Shown here piece after piece: positions 8,911-15,301 of a stretch of 27,222 nucleotides of DNA. The notes beneath the pieces were generated by a model. It searched no databases. It was not told the DNA's origin and saw only the letters and a program-made list of their open reading frames with translations. The DNA comes from a virus: the IMG/VR virus record IMGVR_UViG_3300020158_000013, positions 1 to 27,222 of that record; one strand, written 5' to 3'. A program made the position numbers and the translations under genes. Position 1 is the stretch's first letter, and every line of letters begins with the position of its first letter.

Positions 8911-9390
8911 TCAGGGGTACGGTAATAAATCTCCAAATTGCATTGTGTAACAATTTGCTTTAACAACGTTTGCACTGCCAGGGTAATTATCGCCCTTCTT
9001 TAAATACGTTGCATTCTTAATGTACTGATGTTTTGGGTACACTCCAATATACCATCCTTTTTTATAAGATGCGTCAACAGCAATAAAACAATAATAATCG
9101 CAAACCTGCTTTGTATTGTACCCTGAAACGTAACACGTAAAATTAGGTTTAGGGTCGTACTTTAATTTCTGTGTCTTCACTTCAATTGACCTGCCATCTT
9201 GCAGCAGCAAGTCGTGCTCAAAACTATTCTTCTCAATACCATTTAAAGCAAGGCGCGCCACTTCTTCACCTAGAAAACCTACTAGATTGCCCGCTCCGCC
9301 GGTAATGCTATTTGGACGTACTCCAAGGGCAGCAGCTTTAAGTGACGCGTTTTTAAACATACTATCTGTAATATCAAATTCTTTAAACAT
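8911..9390 (-). CDS. PD-(D/E)XK-type endonuclease-like protein
   Basis: A 159-residue protein. The start at 9390 is supported by AAAGGAG seven bases upstream; an upstream in-frame extension would run through a terminator hairpin. It shows the arrangement G-LGEE near residue 40, Asp60 in a HDLLL strand, then Glu70-Val-Lys72 in SIEVKTQK. This matches the core of PD-(D/E)XK nucleases. Two further Cys residues (in FTCYV and VCDYYC) follow. It sits between ribonucleotide reductase and DNA polymerase, so a role in processing or recombining DNA is plausible. Substrate is unknown and sequence similarity to a named family was not recognised. Confidence 0.6.
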   Translation of the reverse strand: MFKEFDITDSMFKNASLKAAALGVRPNSITGGAGNLVGFLGEEVARLALNGIEKNSFEHDLLLQDGRSIEVKTQKLKYDPKPNFTCYVSGYNTKQVCDYYCFIAVDASYKKGWYIGVYPKHQYIKNATYLKKGDNYPGSANVVKANCYTMQFGDLLPYP

Positions 9391-9402
9391 ACAAACTCCT
9401 TT

Positions 9403-9432
9403 AAAAAGGGCGTGGGCTTTTACACCCACGCC
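9403..9432 (-). terminator. Intrinsic terminator after ribonucleotide reductase gene
   Basis: A perfect 8-bp stem GGCGTGGG/CCCACGCC with an 8-base loop is followed on the minus strand by C and TTTTT. The T-run runs directly into the AAAGGAG ribosome site of the nuclease gene, so the terminator and the next gene's translation signal abut. Confidence 0.85.
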
Positions 9433-9457
9433 AAGTACCAACCACAAGGAAACTACA

Positions 9458-11332
9458 TTATATTTCGCATACTCCAGCGGAACAAGCTAACTGCTGCGCA
9501 CCTTCGACGTTGTCGGTGTTTTCTTTGAAGTCGTCCCAGTTGATCGTTGGGACTTTTGCTTTGAGCTCGTTGTACTCTTCTTCGCTGCACTCTTCGTAGG
9601 GCGCTTGGCGGTAGGTTCCTCCGTCGTAAGGGAGGTAAATAACCCCTGAGATTTCATCGAAGTGATCCCAGGTCCACGCACCGACTGAAGGCCAGTCTTT
9701 TTCTTCAACTGATATAGTAACGGAGGGTTTGTGTTCACACCAGTGTCGCTGGTACGTGAGCCAGAGTTCCAGATGTGATATAGGAGTAACATCTGCTCTG
9801 AGGATTCCGGCGGGTGCTTTTTGAGGAAAGCTAAACACCACAGTCTGATCTGGTTTATAAACGCACGGTTCATTTGGAATTCCTTGTTCAATTAAGAATT
9901 GCGTGAGAGGATCTTTCGCATCTCCTCTAACTCTTCTGACGTAGAATTTAGCGTGACGAGGGTGGATTCCAGAAGCGCTATCGACGAGCTGGCTGACGGT
10001 ACCGCTTGGTTTGACGCAAGTAATTGCAGCACTCTCAGGTATTCCAAGGAGTCCCGCAAATTCTTTATTGGCTGTTCTAGCCGTCTCTCTAAGTTCGGTA
10101 AGTAAGGCATTTAACTCTTCTCCTTGCGAGGTGAGTAATGGGTTGTCGTAAATTCCCGTAAGGGATACTCCAAGTAAGCGCTCTTCTTCGGTATTGCGTT
10201 GCCACACTTTTCGCAGGTAAGGGAACTTTGTGAAGGTACTTTGGATTGTACCAAGGATGGAAGCAAGCCGCACTTTTCGCAGTAAGGTTTCTTTGTTGTC
10301 GTCATGGCGTACTACACATTCACTAAGATTGCAAAATTGGTATGGTCTGAGAATGATCTCTGAGCACGGATTTGTTCCGAATTCAAAATTTGGATCTCGA
10401 TGCCCATATTTTTCAACCGTCTTCTTAGCAGCTTCCCTATTAAAAATGCCTCTTTCACCGGAATGGGAGTTGTAAAGTGACACCCACTCTTCCATGAACT
10501 TTCCGACAGTAGGTGTTGTTGAATACACCGCACTGTTGTTCGCAAGAGCGCGGTGTGGCGCTGTTTCCCACCAGGGTCCAGCTTTTGCATGTCGAATCCT
10601 TTCATCATCGAGATCAGATAGCGAGATCATTGCAGAGCGACGAACGCCGCCCACTACAACTACCTCACCAATTTTGCACATTAAGTCATGGCACTCTAGC
10701 GAGTTTAAGCGACGACCTTTTGCGTTCTTAAAAGTGTTTACTACAAATTTAAACAAGTCTACTAGTGGTTCCGGCCCGGAAGCTCTTCCGCCAAATGTTT
10801 TGAGTCGTGTTCCGGCAGGACGGACTGACTCAACATTCCACTTAGGGATCTCGCCTGCCCAGAGGTTCGCGAGGAGTAAGCGTAATGACTTTGCCCAACC
10901 TTCTTTGCTATCGTGCACGGCAATCGTGTGCTCGGACTCAAATAGCTTTTCCGGCACTTCGGGCAAATTGGAGATGTACTTAGTCTCCACCGAAAATCCA
11001 ACGCCTGTACCACAGAGCAAGATAAACATTGCCTCGTCGAATGATTTAGGATCGTCGACAGGTAAATAAGAACAATTATAGACACAAGTATTATCACGAT
11101 CGGCACTCTTTCCAGCCGTCATCATGGCGCGCATGGAAGGCATTAATTCAAGATTATAAATGGCGCTACGAATTTCTGTTTTTAATTCTTTGTTTTCACT
11201 GATTGCTGGGGTACGGGCAAAAATGTAATCGACATAACGATCTACTGTCTCGCCCCAATTTTCTCTACGCTGTTTGTCATCCACAAATCTTGCGTAACGG
11301 CTGGCGGCGATATATTCTTGGTATTGTTCCAT
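9458..11332 (-). CDS. nrdJ: Adenosylcobalamin-dependent (class II) ribonucleotide reductase, monomeric type
   Basis: A 624-residue protein of the monomeric B12-dependent ribonucleoside-triphosphate reductase type, making deoxynucleotides for phage replication. Key residues are all visible: a first redox Cys in NTCVYNCSY, the NPCSEI loop holding the thiyl-radical Cys and the catalytic Glu, and a second redox Cys exactly 11 residues later (PYQFCNLSE). This matches the C408/E410/C419 spacing of the Lactobacillus leichmannii enzyme. A C-terminal CSAGVC pair (CxxxxC) matches that enzyme's C731/C736 reducing pair. GEVVVVGGVRRSAMISL is also typical. It is shorter than the 739-residue bacterial enzyme, as is usual in phages. 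Class II activity does not need a separate NrdB subunit, and none is seen. Terminators flank it on both sides. Confidence 0.92.
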   Translation of the reverse strand: MEQYQEYIAASRYARFVDDKQRRENWGETVDRYVDYIFARTPAISENKELKTEIRSAIYNLELMPSMRAMMTAGKSADRDNTCVYNCSYLPVDDPKSFDEAMFILLCGTGVGFSVETKYISNLPEVPEKLFESEHTIAVHDSKEGWAKSLRLLLANLWAGEIPKWNVESVRPAGTRLKTFGGRASGPEPLVDLFKFVVNTFKNAKGRRLNSLECHDLMCKIGEVVVVGGVRRSAMISLSDLDDERIRHAKAGPWWETAPHRALANNSAVYSTTPTVGKFMEEWVSLYNSHSGERGIFNREAAKKTVEKYGHRDPNFEFGTNPCSEIILRPYQFCNLSECVVRHDDNKETLLRKVRLASILGTIQSTFTKFPYLRKVWQRNTEEERLLGVSLTGIYDNPLLTSQGEELNALLTELRETARTANKEFAGLLGIPESAAITCVKPSGTVSQLVDSASGIHPRHAKFYVRRVRGDAKDPLTQFLIEQGIPNEPCVYKPDQTVVFSFPQKAPAGILRADVTPISHLELWLTYQRHWCEHKPSVTISVEEKDWPSVGAWTWDHFDEISGVIYLPYDGGTYRQAPYEECSEEEYNELKAKVPTINWDDFKENTDNVEGAQQLACSAGVCEI

Positions 11333-11359
11333 AGTTCTTTTTAATTATATGTTGGAGGG

Positions 11360-11393
11360 AAAAATGCCCCAGCGCAGTTTCTACGCTGGGGCA
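11360..11393 (-). terminator. Intrinsic terminator after DUF2815 gene
   Basis: A perfect 10-bp stem TGCCCCAGCG/CGCTGGGGCA with a 9-base loop is followed on the minus strand by TTTTT. A TATAAT hexamer (11343-11348) lies 12 bases beyond, just upstream of the reductase start. That hexamer is so near the ATG (about 10 bases) that a transcript from it would be practically leaderless, so it is not listed as a promoter. Confidence 0.9.
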
Positions 11394-11430
11394 AGTTACT
11401 ATAAGTTAATTCTAGTTTAACTTGACACTA

Positions 11431-11949
11431 TTACACCGCAAAGTCTGAAGCTGCAGTAGTACCACCGCCAAGTTTTTCGCCATCTTCAAGCTTCTGAAGA
11501 TTATTAAGACCGCAAGCAATGCCTTTGCTGCCATTTGAATTGTAAGCGTAGAACGTTAACGAAGCACGTCCAAAACAACCGCTATAAAACTCTGATGGAT
11601 CAATAATAGCATTCATGTCAGCATCAACAAGACCTGGTTTTTGAGCGCTATTTGCGTTGATAAAGTACGAGCCGGCGTAAGCTTCATCGTCCTTCTCTTC
11701 ATCGCCATCGCGCAATCCGCCTTTTAAACCTTTAGGCACTGCACCGCCAAAGAACGCTGATGCGTTTGTTTTAACATCATCAAACGCCTTCTTTAACTTA
11801 GTGACAGTTTCGGTATCGCTTTTAGGGATAATGATTGAAACGCTATACTTTGGTGTGCCGCCTTCAATAGACGCACTTGGTTGAAAAACGTGCGCGTAAC
11901 TGAAACGCACTTTACCTGTTACTACTTTACTTTTTGGTGCTGAAGCCAT
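11431..11949 (-). CDS. DUF2815 family ssDNA-binding protein
   Basis: A 172-residue protein. ATG 11949 is chosen for its AAAAGGA site and because the product then begins MASAPKSKVVTGKVRFSYAH, as in the family. It has the beta-rich DUF2815 pattern: VRFSYAHVFQP, a KYSVSIIIPKSD strand pair, an YAGSYFINANS segment and a final SLTFYAYNSNGSKGIACGLNNLQKL-like region (seen as separate strands). It ends in an acidic-free Gly/Thr/Ala tail. DUF2815 proteins occur next to DUF2800 nucleases and phage PolA genes and are considered functional counterparts of T7 gp2.5-type single-strand binding proteins. A promoter-like TATAAT lies 64 bases upstream and a strong terminator follows, so it may be a separately expressed, abundant protein. 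Confidence 0.85.
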   Translation of the reverse strand: MASAPKSKVVTGKVRFSYAHVFQPSASIEGGTPKYSVSIIIPKSDTETVTKLKKAFDDVKTNASAFFGGAVPKGLKGGLRDGDEEKDDEAYAGSYFINANSAQKPGLVDADMNAIIDPSEFYSGCFGRASLTFYAYNSNGSKGIACGLNNLQKLEDGEKLGGGTTAASDFAV

Positions 11950-12012
11950 GATAATTCCTTTTAACGTAAGAACAGAACTTAAATCGGGGCCTGTTCGTCT
12001 ACCCGTACTGCT

Positions 12013-12020
12013 ATTATACA
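12013..12020 (-). promoter_or_regulatory. Promoter-like TGTATAAT element upstream of DUF2815 gene
   Basis: TGTATAAT on the minus strand, lying just after the TAG stop of the 85-residue gene and about 64 bases before the DUF2815 start. No TTGACA-like -35 is seen 16-18 bases upstream. One of five exact copies of this octamer at gene boundaries or ends in the minus arm. Confidence 0.5.
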
Positions 12021-12278
12021 CTAAGCATCATATAAGATACCGTGTTTTTCTAAAGCTTTTCTCATTGCTAAAGCTTTAAGAAAATCAACCAAAATTTCTG
12101 GCTCGTGCAGCGCTTCTGGATCCTCTGCTACATATTCTACAACTTCGTTAATAGAGCAACGAATTTGTGTTACTGATTCATTTGCGCCGCTTCCAGGTAG
12201 GCCATCAAAATCTCTAATAAACTTATCAATTAGCACATCTGGGATTTCAAATTCTGAACCTAAGCATTCTACTAGCAT
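12021..12278 (-). CDS. Hypothetical acidic small protein
   Basis: An 85-residue acidic protein with no recognised family. It starts MLVECLGSEFEIPDVLIDKF and is predicted helical through most of its length. An AAAGG site precedes ATG 12278. It lies between the small membrane-protein gene and the DUF2815 gene, and its stop codon abuts the promoter-like element. Co-location suggests expression with the DUF2800 gene upstream; no function can be assigned. Confidence 0.7.
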   Translation of the reverse strand: MLVECLGSEFEIPDVLIDKFIRDFDGLPGSGANESVTQIRCSINEVVEYVAEDPEALHEPEILVDFLKALAMRKALEKHGILYDA

Positions 12279-12295
12279 TGGCGCCTTTCTTATTA

Positions 12296-12439
12296 TTATT
12301 TTGCAACCATAACCAACCCCACGTTTCCTAACGCATAACCAAGAAACATAATACCAGTTCCTACGCCGCCTTTATAGAACTGGTCGCACGCTACTACAAA
12401 ATAGACTACGCCCATTGCAGCAATAAGCCAGGTACTCAC
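12296..12439 (-). CDS. Small two-helix membrane protein (47 aa)
   Basis: Starts with GTG at 12439, overlapping the TGA stop of the DUF2800 gene as GTGA, and has a very strong AAGGAGG site seven bases upstream. The 47-residue product has two hydrophobic segments, about residues 3-18 (STWLIAAMGVVYFVVAC) and 26-46 (VGTGIMFLGYALGNVGLVMVA), separated by a short polar DQFYKGG turn, with a C-terminal Lys. This indicates a two-helix inner-membrane hairpin with both ends on the same side. Similar tiny membrane proteins are common in aquatic phages. Function is unknown; a holin-like role is formally possible but the replication-gene context gives no support for it. Confidence 0.8.
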   Translation of the reverse strand: MSTWLIAAMGVVYFVVACDQFYKGGVGTGIMFLGYALGNVGLVMVAK

Positions 12440-13566
12440 GAGAAGTCCTCCTTAGCGCTGCCGTCGCGTACTAGCTTAGGTTGACCTTCTGGACGCACAA
12501 TCAAATCACCTAGATCGCTAGCAATCTGACCTTTCGCGCCAAGCTTTTCTAACTGAGAGATTGTCTTTAGCTCTGGCTTAGTATAGATATCATCGTTAGT
12601 AAAACCGCGCTCTAAAAGACGGTGCGCTGCAAGCATTTTATCAACAATGGTGCGGTGCGTTACGCTCTTAGTTAACTTGTAACCAAAAGGAATAACGTTG
12701 TCATTTACTGCGCGTTCTACAGCGTAAGCTTGGACATCATTAGCCCAAGACTTTAAAGCGTCTACACGCTGCAATACCATATCAAGCTCTGCATCGTCCA
12801 ATAACGGAGCAGGGCGGAACTCTAATTTTGCTATTTCGTTGTTGAAGTCCGAGCGCGCCCTACACTGCGCTTTGGCGCGGCAGAACTGGCAGTGGTCGCC
12901 CGGGAGGAACTCGCCGGTGCCTGACCACGCTTTCTTGGCTTTGGTTTTGACAAAGTAGTTTGCCCAGTCGAGGAGTTTACTGACTGAGGTACCGTCGGTA
13001 CTGATACTGTCAAGTCTAGGTTGGTGGATCGTGTAACTGACCTCTTTAAGGTCTGGGAACTCTTCTTTGAACTTGGAGTACGCTCCAAGTGCGTAAAGTC
13101 GTAGTTGCGTATTGTCTTGCGCCATGACTGGAATGCCTCTTCCGAACTTAAGGTCGATGACGCGAATGGCGTGCTTAGAAAGAATAACCACATCGGCTGT
13201 ACCAAAGCCGTCAGGAACCCAATCAGAGAAATCCACACGCTGCTCAAATAGCGGCTTATCGCCTTCGCCAATTTGGCTACGAACGTATAGTACATAATTA
13301 TCGACGTTAGCCTCGAAATCGTCATTGTAATAGGGTGTTGCTGTGATTTCTTTGTATTCTTTTTCATATTCTTCTGCTTCAATTTGATTGTAGTACTGCC
13401 GTAGTTTAATTTCTGCCAAGGAATGGGCGGTAGTACCTTCTTGACTAAAGTCAAATTGGTTTGGTCCTCGTTTTTGCTCTGGAAGTGTTGCTTCAAGTCT
13501 TGCAGATGGTGTGCAAGTCAGCCAGCGTTTGGATGATGAAGCTGATAATAGCGCGTGTGCCGTCAT
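12436..13566 (-). CDS. DUF2800 family Fe-S PD-(D/E)XK nuclease (RecB/Cas4-like)
   Basis: A 376-residue protein. ATG 13566 is preferred because the family begins near MTAHALLSASSSKRWLTC; the open frame upstream contains the promoter and is not conserved-looking. Nuclease-core motifs are a GTADVVIL strand (about residue 120), a DLKFGRG strand carrying the catalytic Asp-x-Lys (about 137), and a QLRLYALGA helix. A first Cys at residue 18 and a C-terminal HCQFCRAKAQC cluster (about 222-232) together give the C...CxxCx5C iron-staple pattern of AddB/Cas4-type nucleases. In phages this gene pairs with DUF2815 and PolA, and probably acts as a 5' or 3' exonuclease in recombination or replication. It overlaps the following membrane-protein gene by four bases. 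Confidence 0.88.
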   Translation of the reverse strand: MTAHALLSASSSKRWLTCTPSARLEATLPEQKRGPNQFDFSQEGTTAHSLAEIKLRQYYNQIEAEEYEKEYKEITATPYYNDDFEANVDNYVLYVRSQIGEGDKPLFEQRVDFSDWVPDGFGTADVVILSKHAIRVIDLKFGRGIPVMAQDNTQLRLYALGAYSKFKEEFPDLKEVSYTIHQPRLDSISTDGTSVSKLLDWANYFVKTKAKKAWSGTGEFLPGDHCQFCRAKAQCRARSDFNNEIAKLEFRPAPLLDDAELDMVLQRVDALKSWANDVQAYAVERAVNDNVIPFGYKLTKSVTHRTIVDKMLAAHRLLERGFTNDDIYTKPELKTISQLEKLGAKGQIASDLGDLIVRPEGQPKLVRDGSAKEDFS

Positions 13567-13600
13567 GGTACGTTTTTCCCGTTTAATTTGTCTAAGTCTA

Positions 13601-13608
13601 ATTATACA
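13601..13608 (-). promoter_or_regulatory. Promoter-like TGTATAAT element upstream of DUF2800 gene
   Basis: TTGTATAATTAG on the minus strand, immediately after the T-run of the terminase small-subunit terminator and about 34 bases before the DUF2800 ATG. The region where a -35 box would lie falls inside the terminator stem and has no TTGACA. Its position between a terminator and a gene start makes a promoter role likely. Confidence 0.65.
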
Positions 13609-13610
13609 AG

Positions 13611-13634
13611 AAAAAGGGGCGAACATGTCGCCCC
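13611..13634 (-). terminator. Intrinsic terminator after terminase small subunit gene
   Basis: A perfect 7-bp stem GGGGCGA/TCGCCCC with a 5-base loop, followed on the minus strand by TTTTT. It lies about 25 bases beyond the terminase small-subunit stop and directly in front of the promoter-like TGTATAAT. Confidence 0.9.
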
Positions 13635-13658
13635 TCGCACCACTATGTGAAATATATT

Positions 13659-14060
13659 TTAGTCTTGCGCTTCTTTTAGCTGCTTAAGAAGATCATTGAC
13701 TGAAGCCTGGAAGTCGATCGTAACTTCTTGTTTTACATCAGCTTTTACATCGTAGCGCTCGCGGTAGTCGTCTGGATACTGCCCTTTTAAGGCCAGTTCA
13801 GCGATACGGCTATTAAACGCTTTGTTTTCTACGTTTGCTAGGATCATGTTCTCCCAATACGCTTGCCCATGGGTTGTGGCAAGGGACATGATTTCGTCAA
13901 AGTTTGGATCTTCTTTTTTAAGACGCGCTGCCGTCGCTTTGCTGATACCTATAGCGGCGTACATGTTCTTTTGTGAACTACCTAATTTACCAAGTTCTAG
14001 CACAACTTTTGCGTGCTCATCGGTAAATTTAAAATCTCTTGGTCTTGGTTTAGCTGCCAT
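13659..14060 (-). CDS. Terminase small subunit-like DNA-packaging protein
   Basis: A 133-residue protein. ATG 14060 has an AGGT site; an upstream GTG in the same frame lies inside a structured element and is less likely. The N-terminal half holds a helix-turn-helix-like segment (SSQKNMYAAIGISKATAARLKKEDP), shown here as adjacent motifs. The middle reads ENKAFNSRIAELALKGQYPDDY, followed by a coiled C-terminal segment (VNDLLKQLKEAQD). The LKGQYPDDYRE pattern with a preceding HTH is typical of phage terminase small subunits, which recognise the packaging site and load the large subunit. No large terminase is present in this window. The gene is insulated by a structured leader upstream and a strong terminator downstream. 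Confidence 0.7.
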   Translation of the reverse strand: MAAKPRPRDFKFTDEHAKVVLELGKLGSSQKNMYAAIGISKATAARLKKEDPNFDEIMSLATTHGQAYWENMILANVENKAFNSRIAELALKGQYPDDYRERYDVKADVKQEVTIDFQASVNDLLKQLKEAQD

Positions 14061-14088
14061 ATTTATACCTATATGTAAAGTTATTGAC

Positions 14089-14176
14089 ACTAGGCAGGAA
14101 ATCCCAATCTTGGAATTGGTTACCTACGGGTCTGGTGATATTAAGTGCCGATGCCTCCGGTCACACCTTGCCTAGT
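14089..14176 (-). ncRNA. Candidate structured RNA leader before terminase small subunit gene
   Basis: Minus-strand sequence closes with an 8-bp perfect stem ACTAGGCA/TGCCTAGT separated by 72 bases, extended by GG/CC across one bulged A. Inside are a GTG-TGA-CCG...CGG-CAC hairpin with the loop GAGGCAT, a small ACC/GGT hairpin, and a CCAAT/ATTGG hairpin. The result is a multibranched fold of about 90 bases ending 29 bases before the terminase ATG. It is not a tRNA: no T-arm lies next to the closing stem. It could be a regulatory leader, a processed small RNA or a DNA packaging site. No known riboswitch class was recognised. Confidence 0.45.
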
Positions 14177-14185
14177 TTCAAAAAC

Positions 14186-14431
14186 TTAAAATCCTGTAAT
14201 TTTCTTTGCTGCTTTGGTTAGTTCTTTTTCTGTGCTTTCGCTAACAAACTGATTGATCTGAATTGCTGCTTCCAGGATTTCTGACATTGTAGGGAATTTT
14301 GGCGCTGTTTCAGCAAGTTGTTTAGCTGTTTTGTCCATTAGATCCCAAGCAGTCATGCTGGCTTTATAGTTGTTCTCTAATAGCTCTTTGGCTTGGGTAA
14401 ATGTGGCAAAGCGAAGTTCAAATGGATTCAT
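14186..14431 (-). CDS. Hypothetical helical small protein (81 aa)
   Basis: An 81-residue protein beginning MNPFELRFATFTQAKELLENN, largely helical, with a Pro-rich break (APKFPTM) at about residue 44 and a basic C-terminus. An AAAGGT site precedes ATG 14431. Proteins with this MNPFELRF start and helix-Pro-helix layout are seen in aquatic phages, where they have no assigned function; a phasin-like helical bundle is only a superficial resemblance. It lies between two structured non-coding stretches and directly upstream of the terminase small-subunit leader, so it may be co-expressed with packaging genes. Confidence 0.7.
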   Translation of the reverse strand: MNPFELRFATFTQAKELLENNYKASMTAWDLMDKTAKQLAETAPKFPTMSEILEAAIQINQFVSESTEKELTKAAKKITGF

Positions 14432-14463
14432 GATAATACCTTTCTGTGTGTTGTGTGTGAAAT

Positions 14464-14549
14464 GCCGGCTTTCTATGAAGGCGAACCGGCGGCCTTTAGC
14501 TTTATTTACAGCTAATAGGGGATAGGAGCGCTTCCCAGCGTGTCCTATC
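14464..14549 (-). other. Three tandem hairpins in intergenic region
   Basis: In a 150-base gap, three stem-loops occur in tandem: GATAGGA/TCCTATC with an inner CGCT/AGCG (14521-14549), AGCTAA/TTAGCT (14496-14515), and GCCGG/CCGGC (14464-14490). None is followed by a clear T-run on the minus strand. The spacing suggests a structured 5' leader of the 81-residue gene or a processing site. No tRNA fold fits. Confidence 0.4.
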
Positions 14550-14581
14550 TCTAATAATCCGGTTTTTAATTAAAACTTGCC

Positions 14582-14827
14582 CTATTCTTCACCTGGAATA
14601 ATGATCTTTTTGACAGGCGCTTCTTTTCTTTTTTCCTCAGCTTCCATCTGCCTGCGGAACATCGGCATCATATCGTTAACCATCCGTTTAGTCAACGCTT
14701 CTGTTAAAGCGCGGTCTTTCATCTCTTGCAATTCTGAAGCTTTGTGCGTCTTTTCGTCTACTGCTTTTTGGATATCATTACTAAAGCCACGGTGCTTTAG
14801 AAATTGTCTCATAAAGTTATCACTCAT
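14582..14827 (-). CDS. Hypothetical charged helical protein (81 aa)
   Basis: An 81-residue protein starting MSDNFMRQFLKHRGF and ending in VKKIIIPGEE. It is strongly charged, Lys/Glu/Met-rich and predicted almost wholly helical. It overlaps the end of the preceding gene by 8 bases, suggesting coupled translation in the small-gene operon 16193-14582. No family was recognised and no catalytic motif is visible. Confidence 0.7.
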   Translation of the reverse strand: MSDNFMRQFLKHRGFSNDIQKAVDEKTHKASELQEMKDRALTEALTKRMVNDMMPMFRRQMEAEEKRKEAPVKKIIIPGEE

Positions 14828-15020
14828 TTTTAGCTTTCAATGCTTCCATGGCAGCTTTAAATTGTGGCTCACCTTGCATCTGAATATATCCAATTAAGTT
14901 GGCGGATATCAAATAGGGCGTATTGCCCAAGATGTGTAGGATTTGGTTTATTTGTGCTACGGTAAAAGACAAATTAATAATTGCATCATCTAACGGGTCT
15001 TTTTTAATTTCTTCGGTCAT
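14820..15020 (-). CDS. Hypothetical small protein (66 aa)
   Basis: A 66-residue protein starting MTEEIKKDPLDDAIINL, with helical sequence in the middle (FTVAQINQILHILGNTPYL) and a Lys/Glu tail. It overlaps both neighbours by a few bases (4 upstream, 8 downstream), the normal arrangement of this operon. The pattern of an alternating hydrophobic helix followed by NLIGYIQ is seen in small phage proteins without known function. Confidence 0.7.
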   Translation of the reverse strand: MTEEIKKDPLDDAIINLSFTVAQINQILHILGNTPYLISANLIGYIQMQGEPQFKAAMEALKAKNE

Positions 15021-15301
15021 TTCTTTTTACCTTTCTTTTTAATTGGAAACATTACTTCTCTTGCTGCTAATTTAACGGGGTCTGTGCAATACTGGTTTAA
15101 TTCCATCTTGCGGCAATAGGTGTCCATCAAGGCTTCCATACGCATGTCATGCAATGATTTAATGCCAAGCAACGCATTAGCTACTTCATCGTCTGACATT
15201 GGAACTGGGTGATCGCCATGATGCTTGTACAACAAATCAATATCATCGCTTGTTTGCCACGCCAACATAACGGCTGACTCTAAATCAACTTTTGAATTCA
15301 T
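15017..15301 (-). CDS. Hypothetical small basic-tailed protein (94 aa)
   Basis: A 94-residue protein. ATG 15301 (MNSKVDLESAVMLAW) is preferred over an upstream in-frame ATG that would overlap 71 bases of the preceding gene. It contains an acidic central part (HGDHPVPMSDDEVANALLG), two Cys residues near the end (TYCRKMELNQYC) and a very basic C-terminus (KKKGKKK) that could bind nucleic acid. No family was recognised. Confidence 0.65.
   Translation of the reverse strand: MNSKVDLESAVMLAWQTSDDIDLLYKHHGDHPVPMSDDEVANALLGIKSLHDMRMEALMDTYCRKMELNQYCTDPVKLAAREVMFPIKKKGKKK

Noticed and set aside
9457-9462. TATAAT on the minus strand at the end of the reductase gene
   Set aside because: It lies upstream of a strong intrinsic terminator, so a transcript from it would end at once; the hexamer overlaps the stop codon and is probably chance.
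10494-11069. Open frame of 191 codons on the plus strand opposite ribonucleotide reductase
   Set aside because: It lies entirely antisense to a well-supported gene, has no recognisable motif and no ribosome site, and its sequence is what the reverse of a conserved gene gives.
10762-11106. Minus-strand frame with a hydrophobic N-terminus and Cys residues within the reductase gene
   Set aside because: Out-of-frame shadow of the reductase; the apparent membrane segment and CPKC motif come from reading conserved codons in the wrong frame.
11343-11348. TATAAT directly before the reductase start
   Set aside because: Only about 10 bases from the ATG and without the TG of the other copies; it would give a leaderless mRNA. 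Kept as a weak note and not listed as a promoter.
14464-14549. Possible tRNA (a GGTTCGCC-like stretch on the minus strand)
   Set aside because: The T-arm, acceptor stem and anticodon arm cannot be laid out with normal spacing; it is better described as three separate hairpins.
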